Part shown: piece by piece, positions 17,966 to 25,560 of the stretch
How positions within the stretch are numbered: position 1 is the stretch's first letter
How the letters are laid out: each line of letters begins with the position of its first letter
Source: Weissella ceti
GTDB taxonomy: Bacteria > Bacillota > Bacilli > Lactobacillales > Lactobacillaceae
Length of the DNA: 64,000 nt
Assembly: GCF_018394055.1 (NCBI RefSeq)
Contig: NZ_CP074441.1
Span: 930,001 to 994,000, forward strand
Direction of reading: 5' to 3'
The notes under the pieces: generated by a model
Seen by the model: only the letters and a program-made list of their open reading frames with translations
What the model was told of the DNA's origin: nothing
Database searches by the model: none
Translations under genes and position numbers: made by a program

Positions 17966-17999
17966 AGAAAAAAAGCACCCGAAATTAATCGAGTGCTTT
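17966..17999 (-). terminator. Intrinsic terminator after HTH gene
   Basis: On the minus strand an 11-bp stem AAAGCACTCGA/TCGGGTGCTTT (one G-U pair) is followed by a T-rich run. It ends the short operon that starts at the promoter at 18490-18518. Confidence 0.8.
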
Positions 18000-18185
18000 C
18001 TATTGATTCTCTTTGTCGCATAATTCGGCTAACTTTTCAGCCATACCAAAAGACATCTTATCAATTGTGTTCTTACCGTTTCTCAATCGACTGATTTTAC
18101 TATCACTGACGCCTGTTTCTTTCATGATGTAATACGCAGACATATCACTATCTAACACCCATTGTATTTTACTTCTCATGTCCAT
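18000..18185 (-). CDS. Small helix-turn-helix protein
   Basis: The product is 61 residues. YYIMKETGVSDSKISRLRNGKNTIDKM is a clear Xre-type helix-turn-helix, with no other domain. AGAGGTCAAACA precedes the ATG. It is the last gene of a micro-operon driven by a strong promoter at 18490-18518 and closed by the terminator at 17966. The position just before the late operon suggests a role in late-gene control. That role is inferred. Confidence 0.65.
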   Translation of the reverse strand: MDMRSKIQWVLDSDMSAYYIMKETGVSDSKISRLRNGKNTIDKMSFGMAEKLAELCDKENQ

Positions 18186-18300
18186 TGTTTGACCTCTTCT
18201 TTTGTAAACGGCTCGCCCAATAAAACTTACGTAGATACATTGCGATCAGAATCAACAACGATAGACCCAATGCACTTCCTAAAATCATATATAAATTCAT
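18169..18300 (-). CDS. 43-residue single-pass membrane protein
   Basis: ATG at 18300. The product is 43 residues with one transmembrane helix (MILGSALGLSLLILIAMYL) and a basic tail (RKFYWASRLQKKRSN). Its end overlaps the start of the HTH gene by 17 bp. The ribosome site is poor, which lowers confidence. No family recognised. Confidence 0.4.
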   Translation of the reverse strand: MNLYMILGSALGLSLLILIAMYLRKFYWASRLQKKRSNNGHEK

Positions 18301-18324
18301 GTTGTTAGTTACAAGAGATGCACG

Positions 18325-18342
18325 AAAAAGCCCGAAGGCTTA
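18325..18342 (-). terminator. Small terminator-like hairpin inside the micro-operon
   Basis: On the minus strand AAGCC-TTCG-GGCTT followed by TTTT, overlapping the stop of the 39-residue gene. Short but with a stable UUCG loop. It may partly terminate before the 43-residue gene and HTH gene. Confidence 0.6.
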
Positions 18343-18459
18343 TTCATCTTTTTCGATTTCACGTTTAATTTGTTCTGTTTCCCAATACACTTTACGTGCC
18401 TTGGTCAATGTGTAAATCACACCAGCTACAACGCTTACCGAAACCAAAACATCTTGCAT
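18340..18459 (-). CDS. 39-residue membrane protein, first gene of micro-operon
   Basis: ATG at 18459 follows an excellent GGGAGGAGG ribosome site. The product is 39 residues with an N-terminal hydrophobic helix (VLVSVSVVAGVIYTL) and a charged helix (WETEQIKREIEKDE). It is expressed from the near-consensus promoter at 18490-18518, so it is probably an abundant phage peptide. No family recognised. Holin-like or membrane regulator roles cannot be told apart. Confidence 0.55.
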   Translation of the reverse strand: MQDVLVSVSVVAGVIYTLTKARKVYWETEQIKREIEKDE

Positions 18460-18489
18460 CTCTTTCCTCCTCCCTTAACTTATATATTA

Positions 18490-18518
18490 AGTATACCGCA
18501 CAAACGTACGGCAGTCAA
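18490..18518 (-). promoter_or_regulatory. Strong sigma-A promoter inside the prophage
   Basis: On the minus strand TTGACT (18513-18518), exactly 17 bp, then TATACT (18490-18495). It fires into the 39-residue gene and on to the HTH gene. It is independent of the ArpU gene, which ends in a terminator just upstream. Confidence 0.8.
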
Positions 18519-18535
18519 CACTTTTACATAAGAAA

Positions 18536-18577
18536 AACCGTGAATTATCAACTTTATTTAGTCGGTAACTCACGGTT
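18536..18577 (-). terminator. Terminator after arpU
   Basis: On the minus strand an 11-bp stem AACCGTGAGTT/AATTCACGGTT with one G-U pair and about 20-base loop is followed by TTTTT-CTT. It separates the early operon, ending with the ArpU gene, from the next unit. Confidence 0.75.
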
Positions 18578-18580
18578 ATT

Positions 18581-18985
18581 TTATTTATTCACACGCAAAT
18601 CGTCAGTCTCATAAAACGACTCCGCAAAGTACATAAAGGCGCGTTCAATGCGTTTCTGCCCTACACGTTCACCGATATACATGCGTTCTTCAATTTCTAC
18701 CCAAGTCAACTTATGGAAGTACCGTAACTTCAACATTGTTCGATAAGGTTCAGGCATGTATTCGCACGCTGCCTTGATATTAGTGATAATATTCCTAGCC
18801 CAAATAGCGTCAGTATATTTTTGATCGTTTCCGTTCCCATCAGGTCGTCCCGTTGGCATATCTGAAATAGTTGGAGACCCAAGAGATACACGGGCCATGT
18901 TTTCTAATCTCGGCAATTCCTTTTCAAAGAGATAGCGGACGTTATCCACTGTTTTACGCTTATCTAGTTCTGGTAACAAAGCCAT
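18581..18985 (-). CDS. arpU: ArpU family late-gene transcription regulator
   Basis: The product is 134 residues and matches ArpU/RinA-type phage regulators: MALLPELDKRKTVDNVRYLF start, a central linker, and a sigma-like C-terminal region (YRTMLKLRYFHKLTWVEIEERMYIGERVGQKRIERA) with a helix-turn-helix. These proteins close the early operon and turn on the packaging and structural genes. It lies at the end of the early block, just before the candidate late promoter. A terminator follows it. Confidence 0.85.
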   Translation of the reverse strand: MALLPELDKRKTVDNVRYLFEKELPRLENMARVSLGSPTISDMPTGRPDGNGNDQKYTDAIWARNIITNIKAACEYMPEPYRTMLKLRYFHKLTWVEIEERMYIGERVGQKRIERAFMYFAESFYETDDLRVNK

Positions 18986-19097
18986 ACACTCAACACCCCC
19001 TAAAACTCACATAGTTAACGCACAAGAGATTTTAAACACAATTACATATAAATACCTTATAAACATACAAAAACGCTTAGAACGTCATTTAAGACGC

Positions 19098-19138
19098 AAA
19101 AAGACGCCAACCCGATTTCGTATCGATTGACGTCTTTT
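19098..19138 (-). terminator. Terminator between the 82-residue gene and arpU
   Basis: On the minus strand AAAGACGTCAA and TTGGCGTCTTT pair over 11 bp (one G-U pair) and are followed by T5. Early transcripts would have to read through this to express arpU, which would suit antitermination or delayed-early timing. Confidence 0.75.
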
Positions 19139-19148
19139 ATTTCGTTGT

Positions 19149-19397
19149 TTATTTAACCGGTCGCACGCTTGCAACACAATTTTCTAATCTGCCGTCCCCG
19201 TGTTCATTCAGGAACTCAGCCAGCTCATCAGCTCGATTTTTATTATACCCCATATACACTTGCTTATCACGCCCTAAAAGCTTCCACTTGGCGTATGGTA
19301 GCGGGTCGATTAAGTCGTACTTACTTCGTGCATAAATAACACGCTCCATCTTACCGTCTTTCGTCCCTTTCAAACGGACGATGTACTTATCTGTCAC
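19149..19397 (-). CDS. Phage protein of unknown function
   Basis: The product is 82 residues and soluble, with a beta start (KYIVRLKGTKDGKMERVIYAR) and a short helix (RADELAEFLNEHGDG). It overlaps the preceding gene by 4 bp and is the last gene before a terminator. No family recognised. The tight overlap supports a real gene. Confidence 0.5.
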   Translation of the reverse strand: MTDKYIVRLKGTKDGKMERVIYARSKYDLIDPLPYAKWKLLGRDKQVYMGYNKNRADELAEFLNEHGDGRLENCVASVRPVK

Positions 19398-19576
19398 CGA
19401 AACACTTCCTTTACTTTGTTAACAATCTCTGAAAACCATGAATCAACGACATTTTGTGCTTCTTCAACGGTGTTTACTTCTTCGCCTAAAATGTCGCTCA
19501 TCTGATTTAGCACATATCGTTCTCGTTCTTCTGGCGTACGCAATCGTGCTACTCGCCTGTGTCGGTTATTTGGCAT
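19394..19576 (-). CDS. Small charged phage protein, unknown
   Basis: The product is 60 residues, with an Arg-rich start (NNRHRRVARLRTPEERERY) and an amphipathic C-terminal helix. It overlaps both neighbours by a few bases, so it belongs to the delayed-early operon. The basic N-terminus could bind nucleic acid, which is a guess from composition only. Confidence 0.45.
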   Translation of the reverse strand: MPNNRHRRVARLRTPEERERYVLNQMSDILGEEVNTVEEAQNVVDSWFSEIVNKVKEVFR

Positions 19577-19919
19577 GTAAGTCTCCTAACAATTCTGGGT
19601 TCTGATTTACATTTCCATGAACTTCCATTTTGTAATTAACTTCTCCAAGCAACTCACTAACGTTACCGTCGGTGTAACGAAATGAATCTTCTTCAAAAGA
19701 AACTACCCCGTACACTTCGTAATGAGGATCCCAAAGGATATCCCCTTCGTAAACTTCAACACCATTGGCATCTTTCAGTCCTGTGTATTGTTCCGTTATC
19801 AACGTTTCATATTCCAGGGCAGATAGCCAGATGTTGCGTTTTTTCAAATCGTCCCATGATGTCATTTCTTTGTTGCGTTCGCTCCATTGACGGAACTTAA
19901 TCTCTCGTTTAGTCATCAC
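19566..19919 (-). CDS. YopX family protein
   Basis: The product is 117 residues with the YopX layout: REIKFRQWSERNKEMTSW start, the conserved QYTGLKDANGVEVYEGDI block and a VHGNVNQNPELLG end. YopX proteins are common in early regions of Gram-positive phages; their role is unknown. Overlaps both neighbours by a few bases. Confidence 0.85.
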   Translation of the reverse strand: MMTKREIKFRQWSERNKEMTSWDDLKKRNIWLSALEYETLITEQYTGLKDANGVEVYEGDILWDPHYEVYGVVSFEEDSFRYTDGNVSELLGEVNYKMEVHGNVNQNPELLGDLHAK

Positions 19920-20338
19920 TTAACCTCCACTTTTTCTCCGCCAACTTCTGCAACGATTGCATCAGCTAATTGTTTAGACATTCCTCTCTCGTAAGGAATC
20001 ACAGCCCCGTAGTGAATGAAGTCGATAATATTTAAATCTGTTTTGAAATAGACAACGCATTCTCCGTCCTTATCATCAGAAACTACATACCAACGTGGCT
20101 CACGTTTTTGTAGGCGTTCGTCGCCAAATACGTGGTTGACGATTGCTAATTCGCGTTTGCATATCTCAGGATAGGTGTTTTCTGGTGAGTACACATAATT
20201 AGACGTATTACTTGTGAAGTCGTACATTTCACATTCGATGTCTTCTAGTAAATCAATAATTGAATCTGGGGATTTATTCCACAAGTCCAACTCATTAATC
20301 ACTTCTTGTGGCGCATACTTCACTTTTCCAATTGTCAT
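19916..20338 (-). CDS. Phage protein of unknown function, DUF1642-like in position
   Basis: The product is 140 residues. The N-terminal half is helical and acidic (LWNKSPDSIIDLLEDIECEMY). RWYVVSDDKDGECVVYFK is a beta segment like that seen in DUF1642-type phage proteins. It lies between a membrane protein gene and yopX. I do not recognise it firmly. Confidence 0.45.
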   Translation of the reverse strand: MTIGKVKYAPQEVINELDLWNKSPDSIIDLLEDIECEMYDFTSNTSNYVYSPENTYPEICKRELAIVNHVFGDERLQKREPRWYVVSDDKDGECVVYFKTDLNIIDFIHYGAVIPYERGMSKQLADAIVAEVGGEKVEVK

Positions 20339-20339
20339 T

Positions 20340-20582
20340 TTATTTACCCCACATCTTCCTTAGCCAACTTGGCAGAGTGATCACTACATAACTTAAATAA
20401 ACGCATGCAATCATGTTCATCAATCCAAATGCAACAGGCACACTCTCTACAAATCCGTGCGGAATACCCTCTTCTACTACACGAATCGCAATATTACTAG
20501 CAGTCTCAACGAATCCAGTTAGAACAAACCAAACTAATGCAAACTGAACAGTTACTAAAATAAAAGACTTAATTAAATTCAT
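20340..20582 (-). CDS. Two-helix phage membrane protein
   Basis: I take ATG 20582 (MNLIKSFILV), which has GGAGTATGGGA upstream, giving 80 residues. The longer frame starting at 20612 lacks a ribosome site. Two hydrophobic stretches (FILVTVQFALVWFVLTGF and MNMIACVYLSYVVITLP) predict two transmembrane helices. It overlaps the DUF3310 gene by 14 bp. Function unknown. Confidence 0.5.
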   Translation of the reverse strand: MNLIKSFILVTVQFALVWFVLTGFVETASNIAIRVVEEGIPHGFVESVPVAFGLMNMIACVYLSYVVITLPSWLRKMWGK

Positions 20583-21123
20583 TCCCATACTCCAATTCCT
20601 TAATAAGCCCAATGTATTGAATGGCCTTGTTCAAATCTTGTTCACCATTCTTATCTCGGTATCGCATCAAGTATTTAACCGTCGCTTGCTTATATCCAGC
20701 GATAGTCGCTTCTTTACCGAATAAATCTGGGTATACATCTTTTAGTTCCTTACCGCTATCTAATTGATAACCGGCCGGCTTAGTCACAGGATCATAGTTA
20801 TCTTCAACAGTTTCAGGTTTGAACACAGGCTTGATATTGGCAATACTTTCAATCCAAGCAATAAATTCTTCTGGATAATCCGCAATTGATTCGAATGATT
20901 CAAAATCTACTGAATCAATAGATTTAACTTTTTCAGATTCGCCTAATACAACGCCACGTAATACCATAGTGTTTCCATTAGATAGCTGCGTTTCGTATGC
21001 GACTTGATTATCGGTCAAATATCCTACCACACCATCTTCCGTACTCCATACTACCCATCCGCCTTCTGTCTCAACGTGTTCATCTTCACCATTCCACTGG
21101 ACGGCAATATCTAATTTATCCAT
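20569..21123 (-). CDS. DUF3310 family protein
   Basis: The start is ATG 21123 (MDKLDIAVQWNG) because an AGGAGG site lies just before it. The product is 184 residues. The C-terminal 60 residues (YKQATVKYLMRYRDKNGEQDLNKAIQYI) match DUF3310, a domain of phage nucleotide-metabolism-linked proteins. The N-terminal 100 residues are beta-rich and not recognised, so this is longer than a typical DUF3310 protein. A role in nucleotide supply is only suspected in the family. Confidence 0.7.
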   Translation of the reverse strand: MDKLDIAVQWNGEDEHVETEGGWVVWSTEDGVVGYLTDNQVAYETQLSNGNTMVLRGVVLGESEKVKSIDSVDFESFESIADYPEEFIAWIESIANIKPVFKPETVEDNYDPVTKPAGYQLDSGKELKDVYPDLFGKEATIAGYKQATVKYLMRYRDKNGEQDLNKAIQYIGLIKELEYGNEFN

Positions 21124-21131
21124 TTTTCCTC

Positions 21132-21524
21132 CTACGCTTTCCATATTTCAATTCGCAAACTGCGTGTGAAGTGTGTCATCTTCTGCCCAGTCAACTTAGT
21201 GATTTGTGCATCATCAAAACCTAACGCTTCTTGCATTGCATCTAACGTAGGCTTAATCATGTTGTCTAAATCTTTCGTTGACCGCTTTAACTGATTGACG
21301 TTCGTCTGGTAAAACACCAAGCTAACTGCCAATTCATCTTCTGGTTCCATCTCAACCTTGAATTTGTCATTTAACTCATACAAGGCTTCAATTAGTTCAT
21401 CTTTGTAGTCATGGTATTTCTTGCCACGATATACAACGTTAGTTCTTGTGTTGTGCTGCAAATCATTACCGCTACCGAAATCATTTTGAAGCTCAATCAA
21501 CGCTTCAAAGATTTTTACACTCAT
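21132..21524 (-). CDS. rusA: RusA family Holliday junction resolvase
   Basis: The product is 130 residues. TKDLDNMIKPTLDAMQEALGFDDAQITKL carries the RusA signature with conserved Asp residues that bind metal. RusA resolves branched DNA from recombination and replication. It lies just after the candidate origin and the helicase. The ATG at 21524 has AAAGGAGCAAGA. Confidence 0.8.
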   Translation of the reverse strand: MSVKIFEALIELQNDFGSGNDLQHNTRTNVVYRGKKYHDYKDELIEALYELNDKFKVEMEPEDELAVSLVFYQTNVNQLKRSTKDLDNMIKPTLDAMQEALGFDDAQITKLTGQKMTHFTRSLRIEIWKA

Positions 21525-21775
21525 TCTTGCTCCTTTTTGTGTGACGGTTGTTTCGGGACGTTTCAGTAATGCGTTACGGTTCTATCCCAGTCATACCAAC
21601 GGTTGTGACGGAAATGTCGATTTAAGGGGTGTCTATTCTTATATATATTATTTTTTTATCTTTTTAATTTATTAAGTAAAAAAGAAATAAAAAGAGTAAC
21701 AGTCGTAACCTCGCACTTATACCAGCCCTTTAAACCGTCACGCCATTTGAAACACACATCGTCACAACCGTCACG
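21525..21775. other. Candidate phage replication origin with iterons and AT-rich core
   Basis: No gene fits here. GTGACGG occurs at 21541-21547 and 21605-21611; its complement CCGTCAC occurs at 21735-21741 and 21768-21774, with another CGTCAC at 21760-21765. The two orientations flank a very AT-rich stretch at about 21637-21690. It adjoins helicase/primase genes. The repeats and AT core are seen directly. Origin function is inferred. Confidence 0.55.
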
Positions 21776-23185
21776 CTACTTAATTTCGTAATATTTTCCA
21801 TCGCGTTTTGCGACACGAGTGTATCTTTCCGCCATCTTCTTCCCAAACGCTTGTTTACTCATTGGTCGTTCGTTCTCACCCAAATTCAACTGTTCGTAAA
21901 AATCACAATAGTTGCCATACAAATCGCTAGCCTTTCGCTCGCCGTGATAATTCGGATGCGAAAGAATTTGCGCCCATTGCGTGAACGGATCAAGCGCCAC
22001 AATGTCATCAACGATATTGTCTTCAATCTGCCAATCATTCTTCACGGCTTCTTGATATTGCTCGATAGCATACGTGGCCAACATCGGAATTTCATGTGCC
22101 AACTTATCTTCTGGGAACATTTGGTCACGCTTATTTCGCTCGCTAGCTGTGGCAACTGGTGCGACTGTCTTGATGATGTGCAGACGACGCTTAATCGCTC
22201 CGCTGTCATTAAACACAGGCATTTCATTAACGTTGACAATCATCTTTGCAGTGATGCGATAGTCTGTACCGTCAATCCCTTTTCGTTCAACTGGAGATAA
22301 TCCGCCACCAGTGATTGACTTAAACGTATCGTCTTCCTTAAATCGAACGCGACTAGCATCATCATCGACCATTAACGACTTACCGACGAATCGAGCAGTT
22401 TCAAAACGAGCGTTGTTCCCTTGTAAATTCTTTAACTTAAATGCACCCACTCTTTCAGCACCAAACATAGCTTGAGTTACCTTCGTTACGAAATACGTCT
22501 TACCAGTTCCACCTAGTGGGTCTAGCAGGAATAATGCACCTTGTTTCCAACTCATGTTCGACTGGAAAGCGTACCCTAGCCACGCCCACAAGAATTTAGC
22601 GTTTTCTCCGAACATGTATTCGGCATATGCCACCCATGTTTCAGGCACTTTGTTTGGATCTGGCGCAAAGTCAAAACCATGAATTACGTACTTTTCTTTC
22701 ACCGGATTGAAGAAGACATTTGTCGTGACATTCAATGTCCACCCTTTAAATCCGATGTAATTATCTTTGATGCTGTCGTCAAAGTTTCGTGATTTTTCAA
22801 TCAAGTACGGTTTGATGTCTCGTTGCAACTCGCGTTTCTTGTTTGTGGTAATACGTAACCGATCGCACAAGAACGTAATAGCAACATCGACCATGTTATA
22901 GACTTGCTTAACTGGTACTCTGTCCCAAAACGAACCATTCCATATATAGCCCCAATCTTCTTTAACGGCCATATTGTCAGTTGCGATTAACCACTCTGAA
23001 AAATCAACAACGGAACTAATTACATACTTGTAGTTACCTTCTTTCGACACTCGAATTTCTAGCCAGTTGTAATCTCCAATAAATTCCGTATTCATCATTG
23101 GGTTATTTAATTCTTCATAATCACTAAATGGAATTTGAAGTGTGTTGAATCTATCGACCGAGGTTAGTTTTAAATCATTTGCCAT
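21776..23185 (-). CDS. Phage replicative SF3 helicase (D5/P4-like)
   Basis: I use ATG 23185 (MANDLKLTSVDRF), with an AAGGGGAATT site; the longer frame has no support. The product is 469 residues. Walker A is LLDPLGGTGKTYF, Walker B is SLMVDDDAS, and KMIVNVNEMP is the SF3 sensor motif. This matches phage/plasmid D5-like helicases. The C-terminal winged-helix-like part (SDLYGNYCDFYEQL) probably binds the origin. It works with the separate primase encoded upstream and likely acts at the repeats 3' of it. Confidence 0.85.
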   Translation of the reverse strand: MANDLKLTSVDRFNTLQIPFSDYEELNNPMMNTEFIGDYNWLEIRVSKEGNYKYVISSVVDFSEWLIATDNMAVKEDWGYIWNGSFWDRVPVKQVYNMVDVAITFLCDRLRITTNKKRELQRDIKPYLIEKSRNFDDSIKDNYIGFKGWTLNVTTNVFFNPVKEKYVIHGFDFAPDPNKVPETWVAYAEYMFGENAKFLWAWLGYAFQSNMSWKQGALFLLDPLGGTGKTYFVTKVTQAMFGAERVGAFKLKNLQGNNARFETARFVGKSLMVDDDASRVRFKEDDTFKSITGGGLSPVERKGIDGTDYRITAKMIVNVNEMPVFNDSGAIKRRLHIIKTVAPVATASERNKRDQMFPEDKLAHEIPMLATYAIEQYQEAVKNDWQIEDNIVDDIVALDPFTQWAQILSHPNYHGERKASDLYGNYCDFYEQLNLGENERPMSKQAFGKKMAERYTRVAKRDGKYYEIK

Positions 23186-23195
23186 AATTCCCCTT

Positions 23196-24077
23196 CTAGC
23201 CCAAAAGGCGCTTCGTTTTTCTTGTAATGTCTTGCACAGGGTTATCCAGTTGAGAAGAAATGCCACTATTTTCAAACGCATCAAGTAAATCACTTTCGTT
23301 AATACCGTTAAAAGCCGTTTTAAGCGCTCCTAGTACTCTTGTAAGGTTATTGTCCCGTTCGCCCTTTAAAAACGTTATGCCATGCTTCTGTGTGTAGCTT
23401 GTGATAAACGAAGTTAGATTATCTACGTTAGGTTCTTCTGCGAAACCACCGAACCCACCACTGCCAAAAACATTCTTAGGTTTAGGTACGTATTTAGCTT
23501 GTATCTTGTACCGTTTACGTTCCGGCATATCCCATGGAACAATCGTATCTTCTTGTTGCAATGGCAATCCCATAAGCCGTCCTACTGTCTTAGATGCTTC
23601 AACATCGTATCCGTAGTTCAGCATATTGAGACCAGCCTTGTTCAGATTAAGAAATACTTCTGAGATAGCATCGTTTAAGTGTTCGGGATGGATAGGTTCG
23701 CCCAGTGGAATAAATAGACGCGCTCCATTTTCGTGGGCATTACCGCTATAAATTGCACTTGGCGTTTTCCACAAGTACATTTCAATTTGGCTAGTGGTTA
23801 ACACCGCCAAGAAATCATGTACTAATTCGTTGTAATCAGGCACTCGATCTAAATCGAAAGTTAGACCATGAACATTGGCGATGTTCGCTCGATTGCGAGC
23901 TAACCCTTCTTTCAAATCGCTAGGCGTGAAATATTGAGCTGAATTCTTTTTGAAACTATCAATATCTGTAACGGGTTCGTGTTTTAACGGCAAACTCTCC
24001 ACGTATTCGATAACGTCTAGTTCGTCTACGAAGTCATAGTCGCCGTACACACCCGACTTCATGAATGCGTACATCAT
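23196..24077 (-). CDS. AEP-type (primase-polymerase) phage primase
   Basis: The product is 293 residues. GLTFDLDRVPDY carries a DxD metal motif, followed by SGNAHENGARLFIPL and a conserved D in GYDVEASKTVGRLMGLP, as in archaeo-eukaryotic primase folds of phage replication genes. The last 90 residues are helical and may contact the helicase. It lies 10 bp upstream of the SF3 helicase gene. Family placement is by motif pattern. Confidence 0.75.
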   Translation of the reverse strand: MMYAFMKSGVYGDYDFVDELDVIEYVESLPLKHEPVTDIDSFKKNSAQYFTPSDLKEGLARNRANIANVHGLTFDLDRVPDYNELVHDFLAVLTTSQIEMYLWKTPSAIYSGNAHENGARLFIPLGEPIHPEHLNDAISEVFLNLNKAGLNMLNYGYDVEASKTVGRLMGLPLQQEDTIVPWDMPERKRYKIQAKYVPKPKNVFGSGGFGGFAEEPNVDNLTSFITSYTQKHGITFLKGERDNNLTRVLGALKTAFNGINESDLLDAFENSGISSQLDNPVQDITRKTKRLLG

Positions 24078-24084
24078 AATTTAA

Positions 24085-24660
24085 TTAGAATCCCCCACCA
24101 AACGCATCAGCTTGTGGTTCTGGAGGGAGTGGCGCACCGTTTCCAAATGCATTTTGCGGCGCTTGGGTTTGGTTGTTGTTCTTTGGGTTCACAATAGATT
24201 GGTCAATTTGCGTTCCGTTCGGTTGCCATGTTTGAATGTCATTGATGCGTGGGTTGTAGTACGTTGTCTTCTTTCCAGTTTGATTGTCAGTGCTTTCTGA
24301 CATTTCAAATTGGTTAACAGATACTGAAACCTTCTTACCTACCAACGCAGGAGCGATTGAATTAACATCCGCAGCTTGGCCAGCTTGAATGACGTTCGTC
24401 GCAGCGATAAGCGCTCCAATTTCACGGTAACGGAATGGTTGATATGTCGTAACTTCTGAATCGTCCATGAAGAAGTGATTGATAACCGCTCCCTTGTATT
24501 GTCCGTCTTCAACTACGAACTTAACAGACATCTTGTCAGCTCCGTTCTTAGCCTTACCTGTTGCCTTTGCTTCTTCAATAGTTACGTTATAGACGCCACC
24601 AAATTCTAGTGTTGTTGCTCCTGAAAACTTAATGTCTGCTGGGTTGAATGTGAATGCCAT
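24085..24660 (-). CDS. DUF669 single-strand DNA-binding-like protein
   Basis: The product is 191 residues. The first 140 match DUF669 (LEFGGVYNVTIEEAKATG, MSVKFVVEDGQYKGAVINHFF, FRYREIGALIAATN), a phage OB-fold-like group with an SSB role. The rest is Gln/Asn/Pro-rich and ends DAFGGGF, an SSB-like acidic/aromatic tip for partner binding. It follows the Sak4-like ATPase gene, so together they form the recombination pair. Confidence 0.8.
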   Translation of the reverse strand: MAFTFNPADIKFSGATTLEFGGVYNVTIEEAKATGKAKNGADKMSVKFVVEDGQYKGAVINHFFMDDSEVTTYQPFRYREIGALIAATNVIQAGQAADVNSIAPALVGKKVSVSVNQFEMSESTDNQTGKKTTYYNPRINDIQTWQPNGTQIDQSIVNPKNNNQTQAPQNAFGNGAPLPPEPQADAFGGGF

Positions 24661-24662
24661 GT

Positions 24663-25400
24663 TTAGTTACCTTCTTCTTTCGTTTCTGTGTTTGTAGTAG
24701 TTTGTGTGTCGTCTTTCAATAGATCGTCTAGTTTGAAATTAGTACGTGTGTCCAATCGATTAGCGCCTTCATTCCCTTTTTCAGGATCAACGTCCACCAT
24801 GAACTCTCCGCTTTCTTTATGGATACGCCCTAGAATATCGAACCAACCAGCGAATGCGTTTCGTGTCTTATCGTTCATATCAGGTTTGAATGTATTCGGG
24901 TTAGCTCCGTCAACTTGATGTGCCGTTGCCAAAACAGGAATTCCTAATTCACGTAATTCTGCTCCTAAGTCTCGGAACCACTTTTGCACCAAATTCCAGT
25001 TTTGTCGCCCGTCCTTAGATGCGTTTTCGATATTGTCGATTACCCAATTTTGTAGGGCGCTGACGTTATCTAATACGATCATGTCCACATCAGGAGCAAT
25101 CTTTTTCCGTCCGTTTTCATCAAGATTAATCTGCTTAGTTTCCTTGTTATAGTCGTATAGGAACCGGCTTAGGTCTGCTCGAACTTGAGCTTGAATTTGA
25201 GGCGCATCAGCCTCTCCGTAAGCAATTAATTTGACATTGTCAGTGTCTGCCAATGCGCTGTACGAACCATCAAAACTCAATACCAACTTATTTCCTGAAA
25301 ACAACTTAATTGCTCGTGTTTTCTTAGTTCCTTTACCTCCATATAGGAAGTACATGTTTCCACCTGACGGGATAGTCCCCGCTTTAAAATACTTAGGCAA
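24663..25400 (-). CDS. RecA-like ATPase, Sak4/AAA_24 type
   Basis: I choose TTG 25400 because AAGGAGG lies at the right distance; a longer TTG start at 25421 overlaps that site. The product is 245 residues. The P-loop reads FLYGGKGTKKTRA, with K where GxxxxGK[ST] has its last G. Walker B is DMIVLDNVSAL, and PVLATAHQVDG follows. Sak4-type proteins anneal or exchange DNA strands with an SSB, here DUF669. The P-loop change may matter or may be a lineage trait. Confidence 0.75.
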   Translation of the reverse strand: MPKYFKAGTIPSGGNMYFLYGGKGTKKTRAIKLFSGNKLVLSFDGSYSALADTDNVKLIAYGEADAPQIQAQVRADLSRFLYDYNKETKQINLDENGRKKIAPDVDMIVLDNVSALQNWVIDNIENASKDGRQNWNLVQKWFRDLGAELRELGIPVLATAHQVDGANPNTFKPDMNDKTRNAFAGWFDILGRIHKESGEFMVDVDPEKGNEGANRLDTRTNFKLDDLLKDDTQTTTNTETKEEGN

Positions 25401-25560
25401 TGTGTACGCCTCCTTCCTCAAATTGATTGATAATATCAGTCATGTCAGCGCCGAAGTTCTCAATTAAATCTTGCTTCTTACGTAACTTTCCGTCTTTCAG
25501 GACGCCCGTACCAAACCGATTGAGAAACGCTTGTGTGATAGCAAATTCTGATCCGCTCAT
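25393..25560 (-). CDS. 55-residue phage protein sharing a motif with its upstream neighbour
   Basis: ATG at 25560, stop at 25393. The product is 55 residues (begins MSGSEFAITQAFLNRFG) with a basic middle and acidic end. Its QAFLNRFG...LRKKQDLIENFG resembles QAFLNKYG...LKKQFG in the 131-residue gene just upstream. Its 3' end carries the ribosome site for the Sak4-like gene, so it is coupled to it. Unknown function. Confidence 0.6.
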   Translation of the reverse strand: MSGSEFAITQAFLNRFGTGVLKDGKLRKKQDLIENFGADMTDIINQFEEGGVHIA

